Shown piece by piece: positions 24,843 to 34,563 of a stretch of DNA of 64,000 nucleotides. Position 1 is the stretch's first letter, and each line of letters opens with the position of its first letter. The stretch lies in assembly GCA_023262185.1 (NCBI GenBank), contig JALRDO010000003.1:46849-110848 (forward strand), in the 5' to 3' direction. The stretch is from Flavobacteriaceae bacterium (GTDB lineage Bacteria > Bacteroidota > Bacteroidia > Flavobacteriales > Flavobacteriaceae). The notes under the pieces are model-generated. The model saw only the letters and a list, made by a program, of their open reading frames with translations. It did no database searches and was not told the DNA's origin. A program made the position numbers and the translations under genes.

Positions 24843-25958
24843 ATGGCACAATCAAGAAGACAATGGCTGCGTTCTTCTCTTGGAATGAGTGGTCTGTTAC
24901 TCGCTCCTTCAACTCTCTTAACTCTTGAAGAAAGAGAGCACTTTAACCCTCGACCCTTAGCTGATATTGTCAGGCTAAGTTCAAACGAGAATCCTTACGG
25001 CCCTTCAAAGCAGGTTCAAGAGGCGGTTATCAAAGCTTTTGATCACGCGTGCCGTTATCCGTACGAGTACAGCGACGCCCTTGCCGAGAAGTTGGCTTTA
25101 AAGCACGGCGTGTCTCCAGAGAGCATCATTGTTACAGGAGGATCAACAGAGGGATTGAAGTTGACTGGTCTGACCTTTGCCCACAATGGAGGTGAAATCA
25201 TTTCTGCAGCCCCGACTTTTTTGGCCATGATGGACTACGCAAAACAGTGGGGAGCAAAAGTTCAATGGGTTCCGGTTGATGAATCAAAAGGATACGATTT
25301 AGAAGAGGTCGAGAAAAGGGTTAACCCTTCAACGAAGCTGGTTTTTTTATGTAACCCAAACAATCCTACGGGAACCTTGATAGAAAAGCAAAAGCTCATC
25401 GATTTTTGCGAGACGGTGAGTCAAAAGACTATTGTTTTTAGTGACGAGGCTTATTACGATTTTATTGAAGACGCTGATTATCCTTCAGTGGATCAATTGG
25501 TTCGTGAAGGCAAAGACGTGATCGTATCTAAAACGTTCTCAAAGGTATACGGCCTAGCGGGTACGCGAATCGGATATTTGATTGCCAAACCTTCAATCGC
25601 TGCCATGATTCGCAAGAATTTGGTTGCCATGAGTAATGTATTAGCCATCGCGGCAGCCGAAGAGGCGTTGAAAGATGATGAGTTTTATGCATTCTCGCTT
25701 CAAAAAACCAAAGCGGCCAAGAACAAGATCTATGAGGTACTCAATTATCTCAATCTTGATTATGTGCCATCGCACACCAACTTTGTCTTCTTTCACAGCA
25801 AAAGAGATATTCGTGAATTGGGCGAGCAGATGCTTGCAGAAGGAGTGCGCATAGGTAGACCTTTTCCACCTTTTTACGATTGGTGCAGAATTAGTACCGG
25901 AACAGAAGAAGAAATGGACCGATTCGTACAGGGAATGTTAAAGCTCTACCGAGGGTAG
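24843..25958 (+). CDS. HisC-like PLP aminotransferase with Tat signal
   Basis: This is a fold-type I PLP-dependent aminotransferase, 371 residues, of the histidinol-phosphate aminotransferase group. Signatures: RLSSNENPYGPS near residues 40-51, GGSTEGLKL near 99-107, FLCNPNNPTGT near 168-178, SDEAYYDF near 200-207 and SKTFSKVYGLAGTRIGY near 228-244, with the Schiff-base lysine. The N-terminus SRRQWLRSS followed by a hydrophobic stretch is a twin-arginine signal, so the enzyme may be exported folded with its cofactor. No histidine genes are nearby; the name HisC would be misleading. The substrate is unknown. Confidence 0.85.
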   Translation: MAQSRRQWLRSSLGMSGLLLAPSTLLTLEEREHFNPRPLADIVRLSSNENPYGPSKQVQEAVIKAFDHACRYPYEYSDALAEKLALKHGVSPESIIVTGGSTEGLKLTGLTFAHNGGEIISAAPTFLAMMDYAKQWGAKVQWVPVDESKGYDLEEVEKRVNPSTKLVFLCNPNNPTGTLIEKQKLIDFCETVSQKTIVFSDEAYYDFIEDADYPSVDQLVREGKDVIVSKTFSKVYGLAGTRIGYLIAKPSIAAMIRKNLVAMSNVLAIAAAEEALKDDEFYAFSLQKTKAAKNKIYEVLNYLNLDYVPSHTNFVFFHSKRDIRELGEQMLAEGVRIGRPFPPFYDWCRISTGTEEEMDRFVQGMLKLYRG

Positions 25959-26007
25959 GTTTTAGCACATCAATGGCTTCAAATCCAATATTTTGTACTT
26001 TTACCTC

Positions 26008-26397
26008 ATGAAAAGTACGGTAATACGCCTTTTTTCATTTGCCATGAGCCTCCTGGTGCTCGCCTCTACCTTGTCGTGGACGGTCGAAAAGCACCTGTGT
26101 ATGGGGCACGTAGTGAGCGTTGCACTTTTTGCTGAGGCAGAAGGTTGCGGCATGGCCATGGACGCTGATAATCACTGCTGTGATAATGAGCGTTTCACGG
26201 TTCAAGGTCAAGACGATCTTAAGCAATCCGTATTTGAGTACGCTGTTTCTTCTTTGGTATACCCAATGCCCCAAAAGGTGGCTATGGTAACAGCATCGCC
26301 TTTTATTGAGTTGAAAGAAAGGCCGGCCTTACACCTATATCATCCGCCGCCTTTACCTGAAGACATCCATCTCTTACACCAAGTTTTTTTGATTTGA
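26008..26397 (+). CDS. HYC_CC_PP family small protein (metal locus)
   Basis: This is a 129-residue exported protein with a signal-like N-terminal helix and the family's named features in order: a conserved His/Cys segment (EKHLCMGH, residues 27-34), a double cysteine (NHCCDNE, about 56-62) and a proline pair (HPPPLPED) before a hydrophobic C-terminus. Such proteins sit beside CusA-type efflux genes in Bacteroidota; I infer metal sensing or chaperoning in the envelope. The ATG at 26008 was chosen because the signal peptide starts there. It precedes the CusA gene by 79 bases. Confidence 0.8.
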   Translation: MKSTVIRLFSFAMSLLVLASTLSWTVEKHLCMGHVVSVALFAEAEGCGMAMDADNHCCDNERFTVQGQDDLKQSVFEYAVSSLVYPMPQKVAMVTASPFIELKERPALHLYHPPPLPEDIHLLHQVFLI

Positions 26398-26476
26398 TTT
26401 AATAGTGCCACTGAAGAAGGATCTAAAGATTCTTTATTCGATTTCTTGTGTACACTACCTATTAAATCAATTCACT

Positions 26477-29400
26477 ATGCTCAACAAAAGCATTAAATTT
26501 TTTCTCGATCACAAAATCTTCGCTTACCTATTGCTAGCGGTGCTATTGCTGTGGGGGCTACAGGCGATTCCGCTCAAAACGAATTCAAGTTGGGTGGGGA
26601 GTAACCCTGTCGCCATCGATGCGATTCCGGATATTGGAGAGAAACAGCAAATTGTCTTTACCAAGTGGGCGGGTCGCTCACCCAAGGATATTGAGGATCA
26701 AATTACGTATCCGCTCACCACATCGCTTTTAGGAATTCCTGGAGTAAAAACCATTCGAAGTTCATCGATGTTTGGATTCTCGAGCATCTATATCATTTTC
26801 GAAGAAGACATTGACTTCTATTGGAGTCGCAGCCGAATTCTTGAAAAGCTCAATTCATTGCCAGATAACGTACTGCCTCAAGGGGTGAGTCCGACGCTGG
26901 GCCCAGATGCCACCGCATTAGGTCAGATTTTTTGGTACACCCTTGAAGGAAGGGACGAAAAGGGCAGACCTACCGGAGGATGGGACCTCAATGAACTGCG
27001 CTCTATCCAAGATTATTACGTCAAGTATGGACTTTCATCGGCTCAAGGCGTATCAGAAGTGGCCTCAATCGGAGGCTTCGTTCAAGAGTATCATATTGAT
27101 GTTGATCCTGAGGCATTAAAAGTGTACAGCGTCGGCCTTTCAGATGTGGTGCGTGCCATACAACAAAGCAATCGCGATGTGGGTGCTCAAACCCTTGAAA
27201 TCAACAATGTAGAGTATTTAGTAAGGGGCTTGGGTTATGTAGAGTCGCTTGAAGATCTTGAAGATGCTGTAGTACGCAGTGATGCGTATACAGCCATTCG
27301 CGTTAAGGATATCGCTAAGGTGTCATTAGGTCCTGCAGAGCGAAGAGGAATCTTAGACAAAGAAGGTGCCGAAGCCGTTGGTGGTGTGGTGATTGCGCGT
27401 TATGGAGCCAATCCGCTTGAAGTCATTCAAAATGTGAAGGCTAACATTCAAGAGTTGAGCCTAGGATTGCCAACTAAGGTGCTAGAAGACGGTACCGTTT
27501 CTCAACTTACAGTGGTGCCGTTTTACGACAGAACCGGCCTAATCTATGAGACCTTAGATACGCTAAGTTTGGCACTCATTCTAGAGGTGCTCATCACCAT
27601 CCTTATCGTGGTGGCCATGGTGTATAATTTAAGGGCCTCACTATTGATCTCAGGATTACTTCCGGTGGCGATTTTAATGGTATTTATCGCCATGAAGCTT
27701 TTCGGAGTAGATGCCAATATCGTTGCCTTATCAGGAATTGCCATTGCCATTGGGACCATGGTAGACCTCGGGGTGATTTTGTCTGAGAATATCCTTAGAC
27801 ATTTAGAGCATCGCAAAGCCGACCAAACCACCGACGAGGTGGTATACGTCGCGACCACTGAGGTTTCAGGAGCCATTGTTACTGCGGTGCTCACCACCAT
27901 TATCAGTTTCATCCCGGTCTTTACAATGACAGGGGCAGAAGGAAAGCTTTTTAGTCCTTTAGCATTCACCAAGACCTTTGCGCTACTATCGGCTGTGATG
28001 GTCACTTTATTTCTGATTCCTACTTTCGCCGTTGCAGTATTTCATAAGCGAAAAAGCTCATTGACAATTTCTTCGGGTATTGCCATTGCCTTGTTTGTGA
28101 TAGGTTTAGCAGGTTTGCTGTACGGATTTGGATTAGGCTTAGTTCTTATGGCTTTTGCTTTTGCCCAATGGTCTCATCTAAGAGGCTTAATTAACGAGAC
28201 TTGGTACAAGCGCTCTACTTTTGGCATCACGATCTTTACCATTTTAGCATTGCTTGCTGTGTATTGGAGACCCCTCGGTTTTGATCGCAGTATTATATTG
28301 AATTTTGTGTTCGTTGGACTCCTGTGTGCCTTGGTATTAGGAGGCTTCGAATGGTTCAGACGTAACTACGTTCGTCTGCTCTCATGGGCCTTACGTAATA
28401 AAGTGGCATTTCTTGCGGTTCCGTCGATCATCTTAATTGCTGGAGTGAGTATTATGCGCAACACCCCAGAAGAGTTTATGCCTTCATTAGATGAAGGATC
28501 GTTCTTGTTGATGCCCACTTCAATGCCCCATGCAGGAGTCTCTGAAAATAAGCGAACCCTGCAATTGCTCGACCGTGCGGTTATGACGATTCCTGAAATA
28601 GAAACGGTAGTGGGTAAGTCGGGGCGTATTGAGTCGGCCCTAGATCCGGCTCCGTTATCGATGTTTGAAAATATCATCAATTATTATCCTGAATACGTTC
28701 TTAATGCCTCTGGAAGCCCCGAGAAGTTTAAGATTGATGCCTCTGGATTCTTTGTGCTTCAAAACGGCATGCTCGCTTATAATCCTAACAATGCTCCCGA
28801 AGGCGCATCAATTAGTGCAAAGACTGTCGATGCATTAGGCATTGATCGATCGTTATTGATTCCTGATACGAATGGTGCCTATTTCAGAAATTGGCGCCCC
28901 TCGATTCAATCGAGTGACGATATATGGGATGAGATTGTGAGGGCAACATCGCTGCCGGGGGTCACCTCTGCCCCAAAACTCCAGCCTATTGAGACACGAC
29001 TGGTTATGTTACAGTCTGGTATGCGTGCGCCAATGGGAATCAAGGTAAAAGGTCAGCGCTTAGAGCAGATTGAAGCGTTCGGACTCACTCTTGAAGAATC
29101 ACTCAAGCAAGTTGAGGGAGTAAAGGCCAGTTCTGTTTTTGCTGATCGTATTGTGGGTAAACCTTATCTCATGATTGATCTCGATCGCGAAAAGCTAATG
29201 CGTTATGGATTGCGTATTGAAGACGTGCAGCGGACGATTGAGGTCGCTATTGGCGGAATCCCAGTTTCGCAAACCGTTGAAGGAAGAGAGCGCTATACTA
29301 TCCGTGTGCGTTATCCTCGAGAAGTACGCAATTCTGTGGCGGACCTCGAAAATGTTTACATAGATCTCAACGCAAAACACCGCGTGCGTCTAGGACAATT

Positions 29401-30208
29401 GGCTCAGATTCGTTTTGAGAAAGGTCCACAGGCCATTAAAAGTGAAGACACCTTTTTAGTAGGCTATGTACTCTTTGATAAAGAAGACGGATATTCAGAG
29501 GTTGAGGTGGTTGAAAATGCACAGCGCTTCATTCAAGAACAGATCAATCAAAATAGCGTTGAGGTGCCGGCAGGAGTTACGTATACCTTCACAGGAACCT
29601 ATGAGAATCAGTTAAGAGCAGCACGTACGCTTTCAATCGTTGTACCGCTAGCGCTGGCGATCATTTTCTTGATTCTCTATTTGCAATTCAAATCTGTGAG
29701 CACCTCATTTATGGTGTTCTCTGGCATTGCGGTAGCCTTTGCAGGAGGATTCATCATGATAGGGCTCTACAGTCAACCGTGGTTTCTAAACTTCGGGCTT
29801 TTTGGAGTCAACCTAAGAGAACTGTTTCAAATCGGTCCGATCAATTTGAGCGTAGCGGTTTGGGTAGGCTTTATAGCCTTATTCGGTATTGCAACAGACG
29901 ACGGTGTTTTGATGGCGACCTATCTCACTCAGACCTTTGAGAAGGCATCACCTAAGAACATCGATGAAGTTCACGCGATGGTTATTGAGGCAGGTGAGCG
30001 GCGCATCAGGCCCTGTTTAATGACTACTGCTACTACCATTCTCGCTCTTCTTCCGGTCTTAACGAGTACGGGTAAAGGAAGCGATATCATGATTCCAATG
30101 GCCATTCCGAGTTTTGGAGGAATGCTTATTGCTTTAATCACCCTTTTCGTTGTTCCGGTACTCTTTAGTATCAAGAAAGAACAACAGCTAAAACTTAATG
30201 TAAAATGA
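26477..30208 (+). CDS. CusA/CzcA-type heavy-metal efflux RND transporter
   Basis: This is the inner-membrane proton-driven pump of a tripartite metal efflux system, 1243 residues. Features: N-terminal helix and porter domain (EKQQIVFTKWAGRSPKDIEDQ near residue 53), the proton-relay helix region GTMVDLGVILSEN near 424, the HME motif EEFMPSLDEGSFLLMPTSMP near 670 and the C-terminal GIATDDGVLMATYL near 1137. An insert with about four extra membrane helices lies around residues 530-640, which explains the length (about 1050 in E. coli CusA). I chose the ATG at 26477; the frame is open to 26405 with no good start. Cu(I)/Ag(I) is favoured by the HMBD and DUF3347 neighbours. Confidence 0.93.
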   Translation: MLNKSIKFFLDHKIFAYLLLAVLLLWGLQAIPLKTNSSWVGSNPVAIDAIPDIGEKQQIVFTKWAGRSPKDIEDQITYPLTTSLLGIPGVKTIRSSSMFGFSSIYIIFEEDIDFYWSRSRILEKLNSLPDNVLPQGVSPTLGPDATALGQIFWYTLEGRDEKGRPTGGWDLNELRSIQDYYVKYGLSSAQGVSEVASIGGFVQEYHIDVDPEALKVYSVGLSDVVRAIQQSNRDVGAQTLEINNVEYLVRGLGYVESLEDLEDAVVRSDAYTAIRVKDIAKVSLGPAERRGILDKEGAEAVGGVVIARYGANPLEVIQNVKANIQELSLGLPTKVLEDGTVSQLTVVPFYDRTGLIYETLDTLSLALILEVLITILIVVAMVYNLRASLLISGLLPVAILMVFIAMKLFGVDANIVALSGIAIAIGTMVDLGVILSENILRHLEHRKADQTTDEVVYVATTEVSGAIVTAVLTTIISFIPVFTMTGAEGKLFSPLAFTKTFALLSAVMVTLFLIPTFAVAVFHKRKSSLTISSGIAIALFVIGLAGLLYGFGLGLVLMAFAFAQWSHLRGLINETWYKRSTFGITIFTILALLAVYWRPLGFDRSIILNFVFVGLLCALVLGGFEWFRRNYVRLLSWALRNKVAFLAVPSIILIAGVSIMRNTPEEFMPSLDEGSFLLMPTSMPHAGVSENKRTLQLLDRAVMTIPEIETVVGKSGRIESALDPAPLSMFENIINYYPEYVLNASGSPEKFKIDASGFFVLQNGMLAYNPNNAPEGASISAKTVDALGIDRSLLIPDTNGAYFRNWRPSIQSSDDIWDEIVRATSLPGVTSAPKLQPIETRLVMLQSGMRAPMGIKVKGQRLEQIEAFGLTLEESLKQVEGVKASSVFADRIVGKPYLMIDLDREKLMRYGLRIEDVQRTIEVAIGGIPVSQTVEGRERYTIRVRYPREVRNSVADLENVYIDLNAKHRVRLGQLAQIRFEKGPQAIKSEDTFLVGYVLFDKEDGYSEVEVVENAQRFIQEQINQNSVEVPAGVTYTFTGTYENQLRAARTLSIVVPLALAIIFLILYLQFKSVSTSFMVFSGIAVAFAGGFIMIGLYSQPWFLNFGLFGVNLRELFQIGPINLSVAVWVGFIALFGIATDDGVLMATYLTQTFEKASPKNIDEVHAMVIEAGERRIRPCLMTTATTILALLPVLTSTGKGSDIMIPMAIPSFGGMLIALITLFVVPVLFSIKKEQQLKLNVK

Positions 30209-31431
30209 GGCCGTTAACCATCTTTTTCTCAACGCTCAGCTTGTTGCTTTCACTGAGTTTAACTCACGCACAGACGCTTGAGAACTATTTAAAAATAGCA
30301 GAAGAGAACAATCCTGAAATTCAGGCATTTGAACTGAATTATCGATTGGCGCAAGAAAAGATTGAGGCATCGACAAGCCTTTCTAATCTCGATCTAGGCT
30401 TTGGGTATTTTGTAAGTGAGCCCGAAACCAGAACAGGTGCACAGAAATCTCGATTTGCCGTCACTCAAATGCTGCCTTGGTTCGGAACGCTGTCTGCTCG
30501 AAAGCGCTATGCGACTTCGTTGGTAGAGAGCGAGTTTATTTCGTTCAGCATTGCCAAGAGAAAGCTCGCGCTTTCAGTCGCTCAGTCGTATTATTTGCTG
30601 TACGGATTACAGGCCAAATCGCATGTCATAGACGAGCAAATCAGATGGATTGGGGTGAATAAAGAGCTTTTGTTGAAGGCGGTAGAGGCAGGTACATCGT
30701 CACTTTCTGAACTGCTCCGCTTAGAGGTTCAGTTAAATGATTTAAAGCAGCAGAAGCTGACGATCGATCAACAGTTGACCGCTGAAACTAAGGCGTTTTA
30801 CAACCTGTTGAATACTGACGGATCACCAGAGCTTGTAATTGTTCAAGAGTTGCCGCTTCCGTTCATCGACTTACCCGAAACACCCGACTTTTCTGCTCAT
30901 CCAGAACTTCTCAAATTTGACAGTTGGTACGTCTCTATCACTGAGGCCGAGGAATTGAATCAAAAAGACAAAAGACCTAATCTTGCGCTAGGGATGGATT
31001 ACATCACCGTACAAGAACGTTTAGATCAAAGCTTTGAAGATAACGGCAAGGACATTTTTATGCCAAGGCTCTCGTTATCGATTCCGGTATTCAGTAAGAA
31101 ATATACCTCAGCTTCAGTTCAAAACAACATCAAAAAAGAACAGATTGAAGCAAAAAAAGACCAACGTTTAAATGATTTAGAAAACCTTTACGCCCGTGCT
31201 CTAGCACAATTAAATGCAGCGAGGCTAGGCTTTGAATTGCAAGGAGAAAGCCTCGAACATCTTCATGAAACTGAGATGCTCTACCGCACTAGATACATGG
31301 CCGGAAATATAGATTTCGAGACGCTTCTCGATGTACAAGAACTCAGGCTGAACGTACAGATGCGCCGTATAGAAGCAACAGTGCAATGTTACCAGCAATA
31401 CGCTTTAATCAATTATCTCATTAATCCTTAA
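30205..31431 (+). CDS. TolC-family outer-membrane efflux protein (CusC-like)
   Basis: This is the outer-membrane channel partner of the CusA-type pump, 408 residues. A signal peptide ends near residue 22 (LTHAQ). Two TolC repeats with long helices follow, the first with EENNPEIQAFELNYRLAQ near residues 33-50 and the second ending in a helix with LHETEMLYRTRYMAGNIDFE near 353-372. It overlaps the pump gene by four bases (ATGA), so the two are coupled. The HMBD lipoprotein gene follows after nine bases. Confidence 0.9.
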   Translation: MRPLTIFFSTLSLLLSLSLTHAQTLENYLKIAEENNPEIQAFELNYRLAQEKIEASTSLSNLDLGFGYFVSEPETRTGAQKSRFAVTQMLPWFGTLSARKRYATSLVESEFISFSIAKRKLALSVAQSYYLLYGLQAKSHVIDEQIRWIGVNKELLLKAVEAGTSSLSELLRLEVQLNDLKQQKLTIDQQLTAETKAFYNLLNTDGSPELVIVQELPLPFIDLPETPDFSAHPELLKFDSWYVSITEAEELNQKDKRPNLALGMDYITVQERLDQSFEDNGKDIFMPRLSLSIPVFSKKYTSASVQNNIKKEQIEAKKDQRLNDLENLYARALAQLNAARLGFELQGESLEHLHETEMLYRTRYMAGNIDFETLLDVQELRLNVQMRRIEATVQCYQQYALINYLINP

Positions 31432-31440
31432 TTCTATCTT

Positions 31441-31770
31441 ATGAAAACACTTTCAATTCTTCAAAAATCGACTTTAGTCTTATTCGTTTTGTTCATGGCT
31501 TCATGCGGCAATACTTCTAAAAAGAGCAGTACTTCAGACGAATCGACTACTACCGAAATGCAAATGCAAAACGAGGATCACAGTGAGCATGCCATGCAAA
31601 TGGATGCTATGGTGAAAGACGGTCCAGAGTACACTTCTAGATACGTTTGCCCAATGCATTGCGAAGGTAGTGGCAGTGATACTGAGGGTAAATGCCCAGT
31701 ATGCGGTATGACGTATGTGCTCAATGAGAATTATACAGAAGAAGAAAATCACTCAGAACACAATCATTAA
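31441..31770 (+). CDS. Heavy-metal-binding-domain lipoprotein
   Basis: This is a 109-residue lipoprotein (lipobox MASC, Cys22) with a Met/His-rich linker (EMQMQNEDHSEHAMQMDAM) and a heavy-metal-binding domain, YVCPMHCEG then KCPVCGMTY, near residues 62-90. A His-rich tail (NHSEHNH) ends it. The motif set suits periplasmic or outer-membrane capture of Cu(I) or similar soft metals for delivery to the adaptor or channel. It lies inside the efflux operon between the TolC and PepSY genes. Confidence 0.88.
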   Translation: MKTLSILQKSTLVLFVLFMASCGNTSKKSSTSDESTTTEMQMQNEDHSEHAMQMDAMVKDGPEYTSRYVCPMHCEGSGSDTEGKCPVCGMTYVLNENYTEEENHSEHNH

Positions 31771-31781
31771 TCACCCTAAAC

Positions 31782-32471
31782 ATGGTCAATCGAAAGACAT
31801 CGCTTCGCATTAGAAAAACCCACCGTTACCTTGGAATTTTCTTGGGACTACAATTTTTAATGTGGACGATTAGTGGACTTTATTTTAGCTGGACAGATAT
31901 AGACGAAATCCATGGCGACCACTTTAAAAAAGAGTCAGAGCCTTCAGTTTTTGAAGATCTAAATGCCCTAAGTAACTTAAATGAAAAAGTCTATGCTTTA
32001 GAGCTTAAAGAGATTGCGGGCGAACCCTATTATTGGGTGAATGAATCGAAACTTATTCACGCCAGAAGTGGCGCTTACAAGCCTGGTATTTCTGAAGAAG
32101 AGGCATTGGCGATAGCGCATCAACACATGAAAGATGAACTCATAGTTTCAGAGGTACATCTTATCGATGAGACCGATGCCCATCACGAGTATCGAGGTCG
32201 AGATTTGCCAGCCTATGTGATTTCGTATACTTCTGACGACAAGGTTACAGCCTATGTTTCGGTGAAAGACGGTTCGTTTCAAACGGTTAGGCATCGCGAT
32301 TGGCGGTGGTTTGATTTCTTGTGGATGACCCATACGATGGACTATGAAACAAGAGATGATTTTAATACTACAGTGCTCAGGGCGTTCTCGCTTCTGGGAC
32401 TCATAACGGTATGCAGTGGCTTCTTATTGTGGGGCGTATCTTCTCCGACCGTTCGAAAACTTTTTAACTAA
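31782..32471 (+). CDS. PepSY-domain membrane protein
   Basis: This is a 229-residue inner-membrane protein with an N-terminal helix (RKTHRYLGIFLGLQFLMWTI, residues 11-30), a periplasmic part with a PepSY-type segment (ISEEEALAIAHQHMKDE near 103-119) and a C-terminal helix after the WRWFDFLWMTHTMDY motif near 177-191. Relatives are often annotated as PepSY-associated proteins or iron-reductase-like. It is embedded in the metal operon, 11 bases after the HMBD lipoprotein, and may handle reduced metal or electron transfer; this is inference. Confidence 0.82.
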   Translation: MVNRKTSLRIRKTHRYLGIFLGLQFLMWTISGLYFSWTDIDEIHGDHFKKESEPSVFEDLNALSNLNEKVYALELKEIAGEPYYWVNESKLIHARSGAYKPGISEEEALAIAHQHMKDELIVSEVHLIDETDAHHEYRGRDLPAYVISYTSDDKVTAYVSVKDGSFQTVRHRDWRWFDFLWMTHTMDYETRDDFNTTVLRAFSLLGLITVCSGFLLWGVSSPTVRKLFN

Positions 32472-32477
32472 GTGAAA

Positions 32478-34202
32478 ATGGATAAGAAATTCCTTTTAGT
32501 TGTTGCGGGAGCGCTCTCAATAGGGTTACTCACGGGCTATTTTGTAAAAGATGCTTTTACTACAACTTCAGAACCTTCAGCTACGCATCAACACGAAGAG
32601 GGGACGCGTTACACCTGTTCGATGCATCCTCAAATCAATCAGCCTGAACCAGGAAGCTGCCCTATTTGTGGCATGGCTCTTATTCCAGTTCCATCAAATG
32701 ATGGACAAGGACAAGGCCTAAATGAAGTGGTCTTGAGCCCAAATGCATTAGCCTTGTCGCAGATCGAAACTCAAATCGTGGGGGGTCATGATGGCCATAA
32801 GACGAGCATCATGCTTTCTGGAACACTCGCTTTGAATGAAGATAGGCATACGGTTCAAACAGCCGAATACGATGGACGGATAGAGCAGCTGCTCATTAGT
32901 TCAGAGGGCCAGTATGTCACTAAAGGTCAAGTATTGGCGCGTGTATATTCACCTGTTATACTTGAGTTACAACAAGAGCTGCTAACAGCAGCAAAGCTCA
33001 AAGAACAACAGCCTGATTGGTATCAGGCGGTGCGCAATAAATTGAGATTGCTCAAATTTTCAGACGAGTGGATTGATGCTTTGGAGTCTGACGGAAAAAC
33101 ACAAGACACTTTTGATCTAGTTGCCGAAAGTTCGGGGACGATTACTAAGCTAGTTGTTGAAGAAGGTGCCTTTGTTTCTCGCGGAAGGGTGATTGCAGAA
33201 ATAGCTGATCTGTCACGCCTTTGGGTACGCCTAGAAGGCTACGAAGACCAACTCTATGCGTTTCAGAAGGGACAAAAGGTTGTGGTATCAGTAGCTTCAT
33301 TTCCTTCACGCGAGTTCGATGCTACGGTAACCTTTATCGACCCGGTTTTAAATAGCCAAAGTCGAGTTACAGAAATTCGAGCAGAACTGAGCAATAGTGA
33401 GGGGATGCTGAAACCGGGGATGTTTGTCAAAGGTGAGGTGAAAGTAGCTTCGACCCAGAATAAAAACCCCCTTACAGTACCTTCAACTGCCGTGCTATGG
33501 ACAGGTGAGCGTTCAGTGGTTTATGTTCAGCCGAGTAAAGAAATTCCAAACTTCGTATTAAAAACAGTAGTACTCGGGGAGAAGCATGACGGTTATTATG
33601 AAGTCGTTGAGGGACTTGAGCCCCGAGATCGAGTAGTGGTAAATGGGGCCTTTGTGATTGATGCTTCGGCACAACTAAAAGGGCAAACTTCAATGATGAA
33701 CAACGCTAATGAGAATGCATCAATGACTCTTCATTTAGAAGAGCACAATAAAGGTTCTCAGAAGCAATTCACGGCAGAGGATAATGCGATAATGGCTGCC
33801 TTACTACCCCATTACCTTCGAATTAAGAATGCCTTAGTAAATTCTGATGCCGTTGAGAGTGCTCAAAGGGCAAAAGAGAGTTTTCAACTAGTAAAGAGTG
33901 AAACTAATGAAGTACCAGCTCAAGGAATGATCTCTCATATAGAACGGATGTTGAAGACACTATCAGAACAGTCAGACCTAGAAAATCAACGCCATGAGTT
34001 TATTGCGCTTTCTGCTCATTTTATCGATTGGGCTTCTCAAGGATTGACATCTGATGAGACACTGTACGTACAGTTCTGCCCCATGGCAAATGATAATCAA
34101 GGTGCTCAGTGGCTCAGTACAGAGGAAGAAATTAGAAACCCGTATTACGGAGACGCAATGCTCAGCTGTGGGAGTATTGTTGAGGTGTTATCCATAGAAT
34201 AA
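32478..34202 (+). CDS. CusB-type periplasmic adaptor fused to DUF3347
   Basis: This is the membrane-fusion adaptor linking the RND pump to the TolC channel, 574 residues. Order: signal anchor (residues 5-22), heavy-metal-binding domain with YTCSMHPQ and CPICGM (Cys47, Cys61, Cys64), beta-barrel and lipoyl hairpin (EYDGRIEQLLISSEGQYVTK near 134), membrane-proximal domain to about 400, then a DUF3347 domain (about 430-574) with FCPMANDNQGAQW and the NPYYGDAMLSCGS end, both expected to bind copper. A GTG start six bases earlier is possible. It is the last gene of the efflux run; a candidate promoter follows. Confidence 0.93.
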   Translation: MDKKFLLVVAGALSIGLLTGYFVKDAFTTTSEPSATHQHEEGTRYTCSMHPQINQPEPGSCPICGMALIPVPSNDGQGQGLNEVVLSPNALALSQIETQIVGGHDGHKTSIMLSGTLALNEDRHTVQTAEYDGRIEQLLISSEGQYVTKGQVLARVYSPVILELQQELLTAAKLKEQQPDWYQAVRNKLRLLKFSDEWIDALESDGKTQDTFDLVAESSGTITKLVVEEGAFVSRGRVIAEIADLSRLWVRLEGYEDQLYAFQKGQKVVVSVASFPSREFDATVTFIDPVLNSQSRVTEIRAELSNSEGMLKPGMFVKGEVKVASTQNKNPLTVPSTAVLWTGERSVVYVQPSKEIPNFVLKTVVLGEKHDGYYEVVEGLEPRDRVVVNGAFVIDASAQLKGQTSMMNNANENASMTLHLEEHNKGSQKQFTAEDNAIMAALLPHYLRIKNALVNSDAVESAQRAKESFQLVKSETNEVPAQGMISHIERMLKTLSEQSDLENQRHEFIALSAHFIDWASQGLTSDETLYVQFCPMANDNQGAQWLSTEEEIRNPYYGDAMLSCGSIVEVLSIE

Positions 34203-34206
34203 CGGA

Positions 34207-34239
34207 TTGAAACTCAAACCAATTGTTTTACTATCTTTA
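34207..34239 (+). promoter_or_regulatory. Candidate promoter for the second half of the metal locus
   Basis: TTG at 34207-34209 and TATCTTTA at 34232-34239 are 22 bases apart, near the Bacteroidota TTG/TAnnTTTG pattern. The ATG of the 105-aa gene follows 5 bases later. It would give the TonB-receptor half its own control. Confidence 0.4.
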
Positions 34240-34244
34240 AACCT

Positions 34245-34562
34245 ATGGATCAAAAACGTGGGATAAAAGCGTCTCTATTGCTGTTTGCGGGCCTTTTCTT
34301 GGCTACCAAACTGCTAGGACTTCACGTTTTTACTCACGAGTCTGATTTCTCTTCTACAGATCAGTGTGAAATTTGCCATATTGTCTCAGCAGATTTGCAG
34401 CATTCTGCGCAGGCTGAAGAGGCGGTCATAGCGTTTACTCCTCTGGTCGATCTCAGCTTTGTTAAAGTTGAAAATACAAGCTATGCCTTTACGCATAGTA
34501 CTGATACCCTTTACAATACACTCTTCTCGCGTCCGCCCCCCTGCGATTTAATTACCCTTTGA
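34245..34562 (+). CDS. Small Cys/His membrane protein next to a metal-type TonB receptor
   Basis: I do not recognise a named family with certainty. The 105-residue product has one N-terminal hydrophobic segment (about residues 8-26), a segment HVFTHESDF, and a CEIC pair (about 41-44) followed by His residues, then a C-terminal RPPPCD. Layout resembles the short Cys/His proteins that precede copper- or zinc-related TonB receptors in Bacteroidota. It has a candidate promoter of its own and is followed, after a hairpin, by the receptor gene. A role in metal sensing or chaperoning is inferred from context. Confidence 0.6.
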   Translation: MDQKRGIKASLLLFAGLFLATKLLGLHVFTHESDFSSTDQCEICHIVSADLQHSAQAEEAVIAFTPLVDLSFVKVENTSYAFTHSTDTLYNTLFSRPPPCDLITL

Positions 34563-34563
34563 C

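Noticed and set aside
27544..28005. 153-codon open frame antisense to cusA
   Set aside because: Composition mirrors the membrane helices of the pump on the other strand; no signal for translation and no independent homology visible.
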